Assembly (NCBI GenBank): GCA_039725955.1
Contig: CP091033.1
Coordinates: forward strand, 558,001-622,000
Direction of reading: 5' to 3'
Source: Sinorhizobium sp. B11
GTDB lineage: Bacteria > Pseudomonadota > Alphaproteobacteria > Rhizobiales > Rhizobiaceae
DNA: 64,000 nt
Each line of letters opens with the position of its first letter. Positions within the stretch are counted from its first letter, which is position 1. The notes beneath the pieces were generated by a model. The model did no database searches, had not been told where the DNA came from, and saw only the letters and a list, made by a program, of their open reading frames with translations. Shown one piece after another: positions 16,715-27,059 of the stretch. Position numbers and translations under genes: made by a program.

Positions 16715-17440
16715 ATGCAGCATGTTCTCGTTGCCGATAGCGATCACTCTGCGCGCAGTCTCATCCGTGATTTTCTCATGCAACAGTCGTTTCGCGTTAC
16801 TGCCGTCAGCGCTGGCGATGAATTGCAAAGTGCGCTTTCCAGGGACGTGATCGATGCGTTCGTCATCGATCTCAACCTTAAGGGAGAGGACGCCCTCGAG
16901 ATCGTGCAGCAATTGGCAACACTCTCGGCGGCGCCTGTCATCATCACCAGTGCCGACCGCACCGAGGAAGCCGACAAGGTCTTGGGATTTGAGCTTGGCG
17001 CAAGCGATTACATCACCAAACCATTCGGTCTGCGAGAGTTCCTGGCACGACTGAAGGCGGCGATGAGGGTGAGGTCCGCACCCGATGCCGGGCGGGAGCG
17101 ACGTACTTACATGTTTGGCGACTGGATGCTCTCCATGCGTCAGCGAATACTTACGCGGCCGGGCGTTGGCGAGACGCAACTGACCGCCGCCGAATTCAAT
17201 CTTTTGGTCGCGTTCCTGAACGCACCGAAACAAGTCCTGTCCCGTGAGCGGCTGCTTGCGGCAAGTCGCGTCCATTCGGAAGAGGTCTTCGATCGAAGTA
17301 TCGACGCGCTGGTTCTGCGCCTGCGACGCAAACTGGAAACGGAGCCGTCAAAACCAAGCCTGATCAAGACGGCGCGTGGAACCGGCTATATTCTGGATTG
17401 CAATGTGATGGTGGATGAGGGGCTGCGCCTCAAACGATAG
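16715..17440 (+). CDS. OmpR/PhoB-family response regulator
   Basis: A 241-aa regulator. The receiver (residues 1-118) has phosphoacceptor Asp52 (VIDLNLKGED) and the TKP lysine (YITKPFGLREF). The C-terminal winged helix (about 135-232) shows LTAAEFNLLVAFLNAPKQVL and IDALVLRLRRKLE followed by ARGTGYIL. The acidic pocket reads ADSDH rather than the usual DDD/DDE, so Mg binding may be weak. No kinase gene is adjacent. It converges on the cyclase gene, whose stop codon lies 24 bases away. Confidence 0.9.
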   Translation: MQHVLVADSDHSARSLIRDFLMQQSFRVTAVSAGDELQSALSRDVIDAFVIDLNLKGEDALEIVQQLATLSAAPVIITSADRTEEADKVLGFELGASDYITKPFGLREFLARLKAAMRVRSAPDAGRERRTYMFGDWMLSMRQRILTRPGVGETQLTAAEFNLLVAFLNAPKQVLSRERLLAASRVHSEEVFDRSIDALVLRLRRKLETEPSKPSLIKTARGTGYILDCNVMVDEGLRLKR

Positions 17441-17463
17441 GTCCTGATCTTTACCGACGGGCG

Positions 17464-18645
17464 TCAGCCTCCGACCGGGGGAAGGCGAAGAGCGTGAACC
17501 TCGACCGGTTCTTCGAAACCTCTGAGGTTGTAGAAACCCAGGCATTCCGTCTGGTCCGAACATCCTGCCATTCGAACGAAATCGGCCGACATCAGGGCCG
17601 GGCGCTGTAGTTCTTTCGTCAAGGCTTCAAGGCGGGAGGCGATATTCACGGCGGGGCCGATCACGGTGAAATCCAGCCTCTTTTTCGAGCCGATATTGCC
17701 GTACATCACCTCTCCGAGATGAATGCCCGTGCCGTAGCGGACTTCGTATCCGAATGCCGCTCCCTGGAAGCGTTTGATCGCCTCTTGCGCCTCGATGACA
17801 GCCCGAAGGAGACCGGTGCAGGCATCGGCCTTCTCCAGGGGAAAGACGGCCAGCAATCCATCCCCCATGAACTTGAGGATTTCTCCGCCGTGTCTTTCGA
17901 TCGGATCGGCGATGGCATCGAAATACTGATTCAGAATGGAAATAACCTCATCGCGTGGCCGGCGATTGGAGAGTTTGGTGAAATTTCTGAGATCGCAGAT
18001 CATGATGGCGGCATTCACCGACGTCCCGCTACCGCGCGTCGTCGCTCCATCCAGGATCTGTTCCCCGGCATGCGGGCCGACATAGGTCTGCAGAAGTGTC
18101 AGCGCCAGTTGGTTCTTGAGGCGAATTTCGCTGACCAGTGAAAACAGCGGAAGGATCTCGCGGAAGAGTGCCATTTCCTCATCGGTAAATCCGCCCGGTT
18201 CGCTCGTCGAAAACGTCGCAAGGTGTCGTTTGCCCTGGGTATGGTCGATCGGCCAGGCGATGTAATCGGTGTGGCCCTCCTGCTTCAGCTCTTCGAAGAC
18301 GGAAAATTGATGCGGCCCGTGGATCTGGAGCCGCTGGTGGATCTCGACGCCGCTTCTGATGACGGCACGAAACGGACTTCTGAGGAAAGCGTCGGTCGCC
18401 TCGACATCGTAACCGATCGTCGTGATATCCGCTTCGCGGTGATTCTTGACCCAAACGACTCGCGTTCCGAGCCACTGGGGATGATGAACGCGAAGATGGA
18501 GGCTGGCGCGGCTGAGAGCAACGCCGCAGGAAGCAAGACGGTCGCAGAGTTGCAGAAATATGGGCTCGATCTGCAACTCGTCTCTAACGCCTGAAATCAG
18601 CCAGTTCGCGAGGGAATGACGGTTGGCACTGTCGAGATTATGCAT
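17464..18645 (-). CDS. Class III adenylate/guanylate cyclase with GAF-like N-terminus
   Basis: A 393-aa soluble cyclase. Residues about 1-180 resemble the sensory half of rhizobial cyclases (GAF-like, not certain). The class III catalytic domain (about 205-380) shows metal-binding Asp218 (MICDLRNFTKLS) and Asp262 (KFMGDGLLAVF), then RLDFTVIGPAVNIASRLE, where the Asp before the TVIGPAVN stretch is the usual adenine-specifying position. The product is therefore probably cAMP. It lies about 470 bases from, and divergent to, an MscS channel with a cyclic-nucleotide-binding-like domain, which may suggest a joint function. Confidence 0.9.
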   Translation of the reverse strand: MHNLDSANRHSLANWLISGVRDELQIEPIFLQLCDRLASCGVALSRASLHLRVHHPQWLGTRVVWVKNHREADITTIGYDVEATDAFLRSPFRAVIRSGVEIHQRLQIHGPHQFSVFEELKQEGHTDYIAWPIDHTQGKRHLATFSTSEPGGFTDEEMALFREILPLFSLVSEIRLKNQLALTLLQTYVGPHAGEQILDGATTRGSGTSVNAAIMICDLRNFTKLSNRRPRDEVISILNQYFDAIADPIERHGGEILKFMGDGLLAVFPLEKADACTGLLRAVIEAQEAIKRFQGAAFGYEVRYGTGIHLGEVMYGNIGSKKRLDFTVIGPAVNIASRLEALTKELQRPALMSADFVRMAGCSDQTECLGFYNLRGFEEPVEVHALRLPPVGG

Positions 18646-19115
18646 TTTTCGTCTCGTTAACCGCGGACTCTATGTTTGGCCAGAAGCACGGCGCTCCGAC
18701 CCGGCATTGTGCTCAACGCGATGGCTCTTTTTGCGGTGCAAGCGGCCAGCATATCAGGTTTGGTGTCAAGCCCACTCTTGTTTTAATAGTCAGATGGGCT
18801 GACGGGCGACTATGCTATGCGCCGAGGACTTATTGCCAAAGGCCCGATCATGCTTCGCCTTTATGACAGCGGATTTTACGAAAGCGCGTTGAAAGTCCGG
18901 ATTCTGCTAAACGGCGGGAATGACCGCCCGAACTCAGAGGCGTCGATCTTGAGGCGGGTTCCAAGATGCCTTTAGCCGTTTTTCTGAGAACCTGCCGTCG
19001 GCCATAGACCGACAGGAGCGAGTTCAAAACCTATCTTTCCCGATCAGCCTGTCTCTGCCCGCAAGCGACGGCTGGTGCTGTATTCCCTTGTGATTTTTGC
19101 CGATGAGAAAACCGG
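18646..19115. other. Intergenic region holding a decayed gene remnant
   Basis: 470 bases between divergent cyclase and channel genes. No intact gene was seen, but 18850-18990 encodes a broken piece of a GST N-terminal domain (described separately). Confidence 0.5.
18850..18990 (+). pseudogene. Remnant of a glutathione S-transferase N-terminal domain
   Basis: From ATG 18850 the frame reads MLRLYDSGFYESALKVRILLN, like the first strand and helix of GSTs. After a loss of frame near 18910-18940 the next frame reads ELRGVDLEAGSKMP, like the ELxxVDLxxGxxxxP segment that should come about 30 residues into the fold. Stops follow in both frames and no C-terminal domain remains. This is a relic inferred by eye from two short matches, so it may be coincidence. 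Confidence 0.5.
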
Positions 19116-20600
19116 ATGCCGCAGGAAATCGCTTCGTTCGTCGTCTTGCTGAATGTCCTGGGCATAGCAGGCATAGTCGTATGGCATCTGCAGGGACGGT
19201 CCCGGCCATACGCGCGCCTGATCGTGCAGATCGCCTTCTTTACCGCGATGACGATTGTTCTTCTGCTGGCAGGGATTGTCCCGTTTCGCTTCGACCCACC
19301 GCATCTGGAAAGCATGAGTGCGCTCTTTGTCTCTGCGAAGATATTCTGGTGGGTGCATCTCTCATGGGCCGTCATCGGCTTTCTGCGCATCTACATCGTA
19401 CTGGATGGGAGGCCACGGGAGGCGAGGCTCATTCAGGACCTTTTGATCGCGGTCGTTTATCTCGGTGTCGCCTTGTCGGTCATGGCTTTCGTCTTTGGCG
19501 TTCCGATCGGGACGTTGCTGGCGACATCAGGCGTCATTGCCGTCATCCTTGGTCTTGCCTTGCAGAATACGCTGGGGGACGTGTTCTCCGGGATCGCGCT
19601 GACCCTGGGGCGCCCCTATGTCATCGGCGATTGGATCTTGCTCAGCGACGGCACGGAAGGACGGATCGTTGCCAGCAACTGGCGCTCGACGCATCTGCTG
19701 ACAGCCGCTCACAATATCGTCGTCTTGCCGAACAGCGTGCTTGCCAAGCTTGGGCTGACCAATATCAGCAGGCCAGATGAAAATCATCAGATTACGCTGT
19801 CGATCCGGATTGTGCCGACACGCATGCCGCACGTCATCCGCGGCGTCATGCAAACGGTGCTGGATAGCTGCAACTCCATCATCAAGGATCCGCCGCCGGC
19901 CGTTTCACTTGTCGGCATCGACGCCAGTGCGGTTGATGTGGAACTGTATTTTCAAGTCACCAGTCCACTGAAGCGAGGTGTCGCCCGCAGTGAGGTCATC
20001 GACCTCGTATACCGACACTGCAAGTCCAGCGGACTTCAGCTTGCGATGCCGCTCAGCAAGGTCATCACGGCGACTGAGGTCATTGCACAGAATGCATCGG
20101 CCTCCAGCACGGGCCCGGCGCAAAGCCTCATCGAAGCGATCCCCATTTTCTCGGTGCTTACAGAGGAGGAGACAACAGCGCTCGCGGCATCCGCGACCAG
20201 GCGCATTTTTTCTCCCGGTGATGAGATCGCAAAAGAAGGCGATTCTCTTGCCAGCCTGATGATCATCCGGGCCGGGATCGTTTCGATGAGAAGAGACGGC
20301 GAGGAGGCGGCGCGCCTGGCGCCCGGCGATTTTTTTGGCGAAGGTGGCTTCCTTGCCGGAATTGGCGAGAGCCATGCGCTTCAGGCGGTAACACGGGTGA
20401 CCGTTTATGAAATCAGCAAGGAAGCTTTTGCACCACTTCTGGGCGGTCGCCCCGAGCTCGCGGAGGATCTTGCAGCAAATCTCGCCTATCGGGAGGCGTT
20501 GAGCGGGAACATGGGCAATCATGCCATGCAGCATGATCGCCGGCGGTCCTACCTGCTGCAAGCCATTCGATCGGTATTCCGCAATCATGCACATGGGTGA
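19116..20600 (+). CDS. MscS-family channel with C-terminal cyclic-nucleotide-binding-like domain
   Basis: A 494-aa inner-membrane protein. It has four or five helices in residues 5-160, then the MscS pore helix and beta domain (ATSGVIAVILGLALQNTLGD, RPYVIGDWILL, NSVLAKLGLTNIS). Residues about 350-465 form a cNMP-binding fold (IPIFSVLTEEETTALAA, FSPGDEIAKEGD, GDFFGEGGFL). This is the layout of bCNG-type channels. The phosphate-binding cassette lacks the canonical Arg (ESHALQAV where RxAxV is expected), so cAMP binding is doubtful. The divergent cyclase and overlapping LysR gene are its neighbours. Confidence 0.9.
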   Translation: MPQEIASFVVLLNVLGIAGIVVWHLQGRSRPYARLIVQIAFFTAMTIVLLLAGIVPFRFDPPHLESMSALFVSAKIFWWVHLSWAVIGFLRIYIVLDGRPREARLIQDLLIAVVYLGVALSVMAFVFGVPIGTLLATSGVIAVILGLALQNTLGDVFSGIALTLGRPYVIGDWILLSDGTEGRIVASNWRSTHLLTAAHNIVVLPNSVLAKLGLTNISRPDENHQITLSIRIVPTRMPHVIRGVMQTVLDSCNSIIKDPPPAVSLVGIDASAVDVELYFQVTSPLKRGVARSEVIDLVYRHCKSSGLQLAMPLSKVITATEVIAQNASASSTGPAQSLIEAIPIFSVLTEEETTALAASATRRIFSPGDEIAKEGDSLASLMIIRAGIVSMRRDGEEAARLAPGDFFGEGGFLAGIGESHALQAVTRVTVYEISKEAFAPLLGGRPELAEDLAANLAYREALSGNMGNHAMQHDRRRSYLLQAIRSVFRNHAHG

Positions 20601-21507
20601 CCATCGCGCCGTGGGCAGTTTGCTAGGTGAGGCAGCGGGATTGGTAGCGTTTGTCCGAACCGTCGAAACCGGATCCTTCAGTGCGGCGGCGCGCAGCCTG
20701 CGGACAACGCCGTCGGGCGTATCGAAAAGCGTTTCCCGGCTGGAAAGCCTGCTCGGGCTCAAGCTCTTTCGTCGCTCGACACGTCTCCTTACGCTGACAC
20801 CGGATGGAGAAACATTCTTCGGAAACATTGCGCCACTTCTCCGGCAGATCGAGGAATCTTCGGATGTCTTTCAAGCGGATCGCGGCGCGACCGGTCATTT
20901 GCGTGTGAGCCTGCCAAGCGAGCTTGCGAGGCTTCTCATGCCGCCCATCTTCACACGCTTCCTGCCGCGGCATCCCGGCATAACGCTCGATCTCGGGACG
21001 ACGGATCGGCATGTGGACCTGATCCGCGAAAACTACGACATCGCGTTTCGCGTCGGTAAGGTCACGGGAAGCGACTTGATGATGCGCACGCTGGTGCATC
21101 TGGAGATGGTACTGGTCGCATCGCCTGCGTTTATCGAGACTTGGGGACAGGTGAGTTCGGTGGAGAGGTTGCGTGAAATACCCTTCGCGCGCTACGCGAT
21201 CGACGGCCGTACATATCCCGTTCGCTTTGGCGATGGCTCGACGATGATGCCCACAGGAGAGGTGGACCTCGACACAGCGACAGCGATCCGGATCGCGGCC
21301 TTGAGCGGTGTGGGCGTCGCTTATCTGATGAAATGCATCGTTCAGGAGGAGCTGGATAGAGGGGAATTGATCCAGCTTCTGCCCGAGCTCGAACTGGAGA
21401 TGATGCCGTTCCAGGCTGTCCACGCTTTTGGCAGGATGCCGACTTACCGCCTGCGGCTCTTTTCGGATTTCATCGAGACCGAAATGCGTAAGCACGCACC
21501 CCAATAA
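20587..21507 (+). CDS. LysR-family transcriptional regulator
   Basis: A 306-aa LysR regulator of standard length. The N-terminal winged HTH (FVRTVETGSFSAAARSL, SGVSKSVSRLESLLGLKLF) is followed by a substrate-binding effector domain beginning GHLRVSLPSELARLLMP. I start at ATG 20587 (ATG 20593 is equivalent), which overlaps the channel stop codon by 14 bases and gives the usual distance to the HTH. Translational coupling to the channel gene is likely. It belongs to the group that often controls adjacent reductases or quinone-related genes. The AhpD-like gene follows on the same strand. Confidence 0.9.
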   Translation: MHMGDHRAVGSLLGEAAGLVAFVRTVETGSFSAAARSLRTTPSGVSKSVSRLESLLGLKLFRRSTRLLTLTPDGETFFGNIAPLLRQIEESSDVFQADRGATGHLRVSLPSELARLLMPPIFTRFLPRHPGITLDLGTTDRHVDLIRENYDIAFRVGKVTGSDLMMRTLVHLEMVLVASPAFIETWGQVSSVERLREIPFARYAIDGRTYPVRFGDGSTMMPTGEVDLDTATAIRIAALSGVGVAYLMKCIVQEELDRGELIQLLPELELEMMPFQAVHAFGRMPTYRLRLFSDFIETEMRKHAPQ

Positions 21508-21603
21508 GCACGGTCGTGCGATCAATGCAGATCCGGCAGCCAGGCCCGAAATCTCGGACAGGGTTGGGTTGCCCAACAAGGCCGCTCATACCGTTGGGTC
21601 TAT

Positions 21604-21621
21604 CCCCAACCGATGGTTAGC
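21604..21621 (+). promoter_or_regulatory. Shared inverted-repeat box, copy 8
   Basis: CCCCAACC-GA-TGGTTAGC, 93 bases before the AhpD-like gene. The left arm is perfect and the right arm is displaced by one base relative to copies 3 and 4. Confidence 0.45.
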
Positions 21622-21713
21622 TACCGTTTTTCCTCGCGCTTGGTACTCATTCCGTGACCGCCTGCCTCGGCGGTCTGTTCCCCAAATGAACGATTTTGAA
21701 GGACGAGGATGAC

Positions 21714-22193
21714 ATGACGCAAAGACTGAATTACGCCCAGCTTTCACCAGAGCTCGTCAAAAAGCTCTCCGCCTTCAGCATGGAATTGAAGGAGAGCTCC
21801 ATCGAGCAGACGACCAGGGATCTGGTCGAAATCCGCGCGTCCCAGATCAATGGCTGCAGCTTCTGCGTGGACATGCATTCCAAGGAAGCAAAGATCCATG
21901 GCGAACGTGAACTCCGTCTCTATCACGTCGCCGCCTGGCGTGAATCGACGCTGTTCAGCCCGCGCGAGCGCGCCGCCCTTGCGTGGACGGAAGCGGTCAC
22001 CAAGCTTTCCGACACCGGCGTTCCGGACGAGCTTTATGAGAAGGTCCGCGGCCAGCTTTCCGAGAAGGAAGTATCCGACCTGACCTTCCAGATCATGGCC
22101 ATCAACGCATGGAACCGGATCAGCATCGCGGTCAAGGCTGTTCCGGGCACCGCGGACAAGCTTTACGGCCTGGACAAGGCCGGTTTGCAATAA
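21714..22193 (+). CDS. AhpD-like carboxymuconolactone decarboxylase-family protein
   Basis: A 159-aa alkylhydroperoxidase-D-like protein. The redox motif is Cys48-x2-Cys51 with His55 (GCSFCVDMHSKEA), the CxxC-x3-H pattern of peroxidase-active members. The conserved ALAWTEAVT helix follows. Such proteins form trimers or hexamers and reduce peroxides or protect against electrophiles. The start is ATG 21714, behind GGACGAGGA. It stands alone, with a copy of the shared box upstream and a hairpin after it. Confidence 0.92.
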   Translation: MTQRLNYAQLSPELVKKLSAFSMELKESSIEQTTRDLVEIRASQINGCSFCVDMHSKEAKIHGERELRLYHVAAWRESTLFSPRERAALAWTEAVTKLSDTGVPDELYEKVRGQLSEKEVSDLTFQIMAINAWNRISIAVKAVPGTADKLYGLDKAGLQ

Positions 22194-22210
22194 AAACGAC
22201 GACCGATATT

Positions 22211-22234
22211 GCGGCCGCATGGGAATGCGGCTGC
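22211..22234 (+). terminator. Hairpin terminator after the AhpD-like gene
   Basis: Arms GCGGCCGCAT / ATGCGGCTGC with a GGGA loop, 17 bases after the stop. The T-run is poor (ACTCTATTT a few bases on). Confidence 0.5.
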
Positions 22235-22333
22235 GACGACTCTATTTCGGCTTCTTTAGTCACAAAGAGCCGACAATATTGCGGCATAGTGCGTTGCGTG
22301 GAGGCCATGCCGGTGCTGCCTAAAGCTGGTTCT

Positions 22334-23037
22334 TCATGTCGCTGTCGTGCGATACTCGAACCGGGTCACACGGAAGCTTTTTTCCAATGATGCAGCAACT
22401 TGATCCGCGCTTGGAACACCGCCGACGGACTTCCACCGGATCTCGTAAATCAGTTGGCGATGCCCGCCCTCGATATCCCTCAGCCCCGTGAAGATCGCCT
22501 CGGAAAGTTCAGGAGTTGCCGCCTTCACGTCGGGAAATCCTGAAACGTTTTCCAGTCTGATCGATACGGTGCCCTTCTGGTTGCCTGATATCCATCGGTC
22601 CACATGCTTCAGCGGGGAAAGGATGAGGACGGCAAGGATGGTGACGACGGCGCCCACGGCGATCTGACCGCCGCCGAAACACAGGCCAATTGCCGTTATC
22701 AGCCACAAGGTCGCCGCGGTGGTGACACCGGTTGCGATGTCGCCGCGTCGAAGGATTGCGCCTCCGCCGATGAAGCCCACGCCGGTGAGGACGCCGAGTG
22801 GGAATCGCAGGATATCCATCGATCCGTTTGCGCTTTGGCTCGTTGCAAGGAGGATATTTGCCTGGATCATCGAAAGGCAGGCGGCAAGACCAACGAGAAT
22901 GGTGGTGCGCAATCCGGCGGCATGTCCGCCTCGCTCCCTGTCGAGGCCGATAAATGCGCCAGCGACGGTGGTTGCTGCCGACGAAGTGCGATATCCGTCC
23001 AGTTCGGCGTTATGGGCATCAGGTCGATGAGATCCAA
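22334..23037 (-). pseudogene. MgtC/SapB-family membrane protein with a single-base frameshift
   Basis: The long downstream frame (22334-22912 and somewhat beyond) encodes an MgtC membrane domain (AFIGLDRERGGHAAGLRTTILVG, GVGFIGGGAIL, GVTTAATLW) and a C-terminal ACT-like tail. It has no start codon near the expected N-terminus. The expected N-terminus (LIDLMPITPNWTDIALR, from TTG 23035-23037 behind GGGAG) lies in a different frame. Restoring one base at about 22979/22980 (CTTCGTC-GGCA to CTTCGTCTGGCA) joins them into one protein of about 235 aa reading ALR-LAATTVAGAFIG. This is either a real inactivating deletion or a sequencing error. Confidence 0.78.
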
Positions 23038-23124
23038 TTCAGCCGCTCCCGTGCTCTATTTCCGAAGGTTTCAAGCGTGGGAAGCTAGAGCGCGGCCGGG
23101 GGCGGGCCAGTGGAGCAGCGGAAA

Positions 23125-24057
23125 TCAGCCTTTGACACCGGCTCGTGCCGGATCGACACGCTGATGTAGGCTCGCGGCCGAGTGACGAATGACCTCTGAA
23201 ATCTGCAGCAGTTGTTTGACCAGGGGCGTCGAATTGCGCCAGATGATGCCGATCGTTCTCAACGGCTGAGGCGTGCGAAATCGGGAAATGGAGACATCCG
23301 CCGAGCGTGTCTCCACGGGCACGGCCATTTCTGGGATCAGGGTGACGCCGATGCCGGCGCTGACCATCTGTACGAGCGTCGAGAGCGAGCTGCCCTCCAT
23401 AATCTCCCGGGGGCGGGTCGATTCGATGCCGCAAAAGGACAAGGCCTGATCCCGGAAGCAATGTCCCTCTTCCAGGAGAAGCAGGCGCATTTCGCGCAAG
23501 GCCTCGGGTTCCGGCACCGGCTTGCCCTCGTCTTCGCGGTGGCGAACCAGCACGAACTCTTCCTCGAATAGTTTGATCTCGGTAAGCGACGGCTGGGACA
23601 CCGGCAATGCGACGACAGCCAAGTCCAGCTCGCCTTGCGCCACTTCGTGAACTAGCCTGGTCGTCAAGGTTTCGCGCACCTGTATTTCGATATTGTCGAA
23701 GGTCCTGTTCAGATCGCTGATGATCGCCGGCAGCAAATAGGGGGCGATGGTCGGGATGATGCCGATTCTCAGCCGCGTCAGCAGTCTGTCCTGCGAGGCG
23801 CGGGCAAGATCTCCGAGCTCGTCGACAGCTCTCAGAATGTCGCGCACACGCATCGCAAAGAGCTGTCCGAAGGCGGTCAGCCTGACTTCACGCGCGCCGC
23901 GCTCGAAGAGATCTCCGCCGAGTTCTTCCTCCAGCTCCTTGATCTGCATCGACAAAGCGGGTTGCGAAATGGCGCAGGCATCGGCCGCATGCCGGAAGCG
24001 GCCATGGCGTGCCAGCGCTTCAAAATAACGAAGCTGTTTGAGCGTAAGGTTGGTCAT
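23125..24057 (-). CDS. oxyR: OxyR hydrogen-peroxide-sensing LysR regulator
   Basis: A 310-aa LysR protein. The N-terminal HTH (LKQLRYFEALARHGRFRHAA, ISQPALSMQIKELEEELG) is typical. The redox pair is Cys200 and Cys209 (EEGHCFRDQALSFCGI), matching the Cys199/Cys208 disulphide of E. coli OxyR in position and spacing. It is divergent from katG across 189 bases, the usual arrangement in rhizobia and other proteobacteria. The sequence shows that it has the residues needed for peroxide sensing; activation of katG is inferred from the family and context. Confidence 0.95.
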   Translation of the reverse strand: MTNLTLKQLRYFEALARHGRFRHAADACAISQPALSMQIKELEEELGGDLFERGAREVRLTAFGQLFAMRVRDILRAVDELGDLARASQDRLLTRLRIGIIPTIAPYLLPAIISDLNRTFDNIEIQVRETLTTRLVHEVAQGELDLAVVALPVSQPSLTEIKLFEEEFVLVRHREDEGKPVPEPEALREMRLLLLEEGHCFRDQALSFCGIESTRPREIMEGSSLSTLVQMVSAGIGVTLIPEMAVPVETRSADVSISRFRTPQPLRTIGIIWRNSTPLVKQLLQISEVIRHSAASLHQRVDPARAGVKG

Positions 24058-24065
24058 AAGATGAA

Positions 24066-26430
<2,365 letters not shown>

Positions 26431-26440
26431 TCATGAATCT

Positions 26441-26472
26441 ACCCCGGACGCGGCGGTCGCCGCGTCCGGGGT
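26441..26472 (+). terminator. Strong hairpin after katG
   Basis: A perfect 14-base stem (CCCCGGACGCGGCG and its complement) flanked by A/T, with a GTC-type loop, 11 bases after the stop. It lacks a T-run but is very stable. Confidence 0.7.
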
Positions 26473-26655
26473 AATGTGTGGGCAGTCTTCGCCCGCCGCG
26501 CGCTGCCTATTAGCCAGGTTTCCTTTCGACATTTCTTTGCCTTGACGGACCGCGCTGTGATTTCGCAGCCGCGTGCTCTCGGATCATGCTGTACGAACCA
26601 AACCCGTCATTGAAGCGTTCCTGCAAGGCAACTTGTTTCGCTGAAGGGAAAGACG

Positions 26656-26865
26656 ATGAGTGAGAAGCTCAGGAAGGGCGACAAGGTATCCTGGAATACG
26701 AGCCAGGGCGAAACGGTCGGCAGCGTGGTCAAGAAGCAGACGGCGCCAACGAAAATCAAAGGGCACGAGGTAAAAGCCTCGAAGTCGGATCCGCAATATA
26801 TTGTCGAGAGCGAAAAGTCCGGCAAAAGAGCGGCTCACAAACCCGAGCAATTGCGCAGAAAGTGA
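26656..26865 (+). CDS. DUF2945 (HVA1-type Tudor-like) small protein
   Basis: A 69-aa basic protein with the DUF2945 pattern: KGDKVSWNTSQGETVGSVVKK near the start, then DPQYIVESEKSGKRAAHKPEQL. Members are single SH3/Tudor-like barrels found widely in bacteria and fungi, with no settled function. A GAAAGACG-type ribosome site precedes the ATG. It stands alone between katG and a diguanylate cyclase gene and has its own terminator. Confidence 0.88.
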   Translation: MSEKLRKGDKVSWNTSQGETVGSVVKKQTAPTKIKGHEVKASKSDPQYIVESEKSGKRAAHKPEQLRRK

Positions 26866-26929
26866 TTGAACCTGCCGTTCTGCTTTTGGCACGATGCGTT
26901 TGCGGCCGCGAAGTCGAAACCAATGAAAG

Positions 26930-26967
26930 AGGCCCGAGCGGAAACGCTGCGGGCCTATTAATTTTTT
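26930..26967 (+). terminator. Intrinsic terminator after the DUF2945 gene
   Basis: AGGCCCG-AGCG-GAAA-CGCT-GCGGGCCT forms a stem with one bulge, followed by ATTAATTTTTT. Confidence 0.8.
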
Positions 26968-27059
26968 CTGAACTCGATCTGTGAAATAATAGGCTTCTCA
27001 CTTTTTTGTAACATTGAGATTTTCGGACGCGGTAAGTCTCTGTAAATAAAGTGGAAGTT

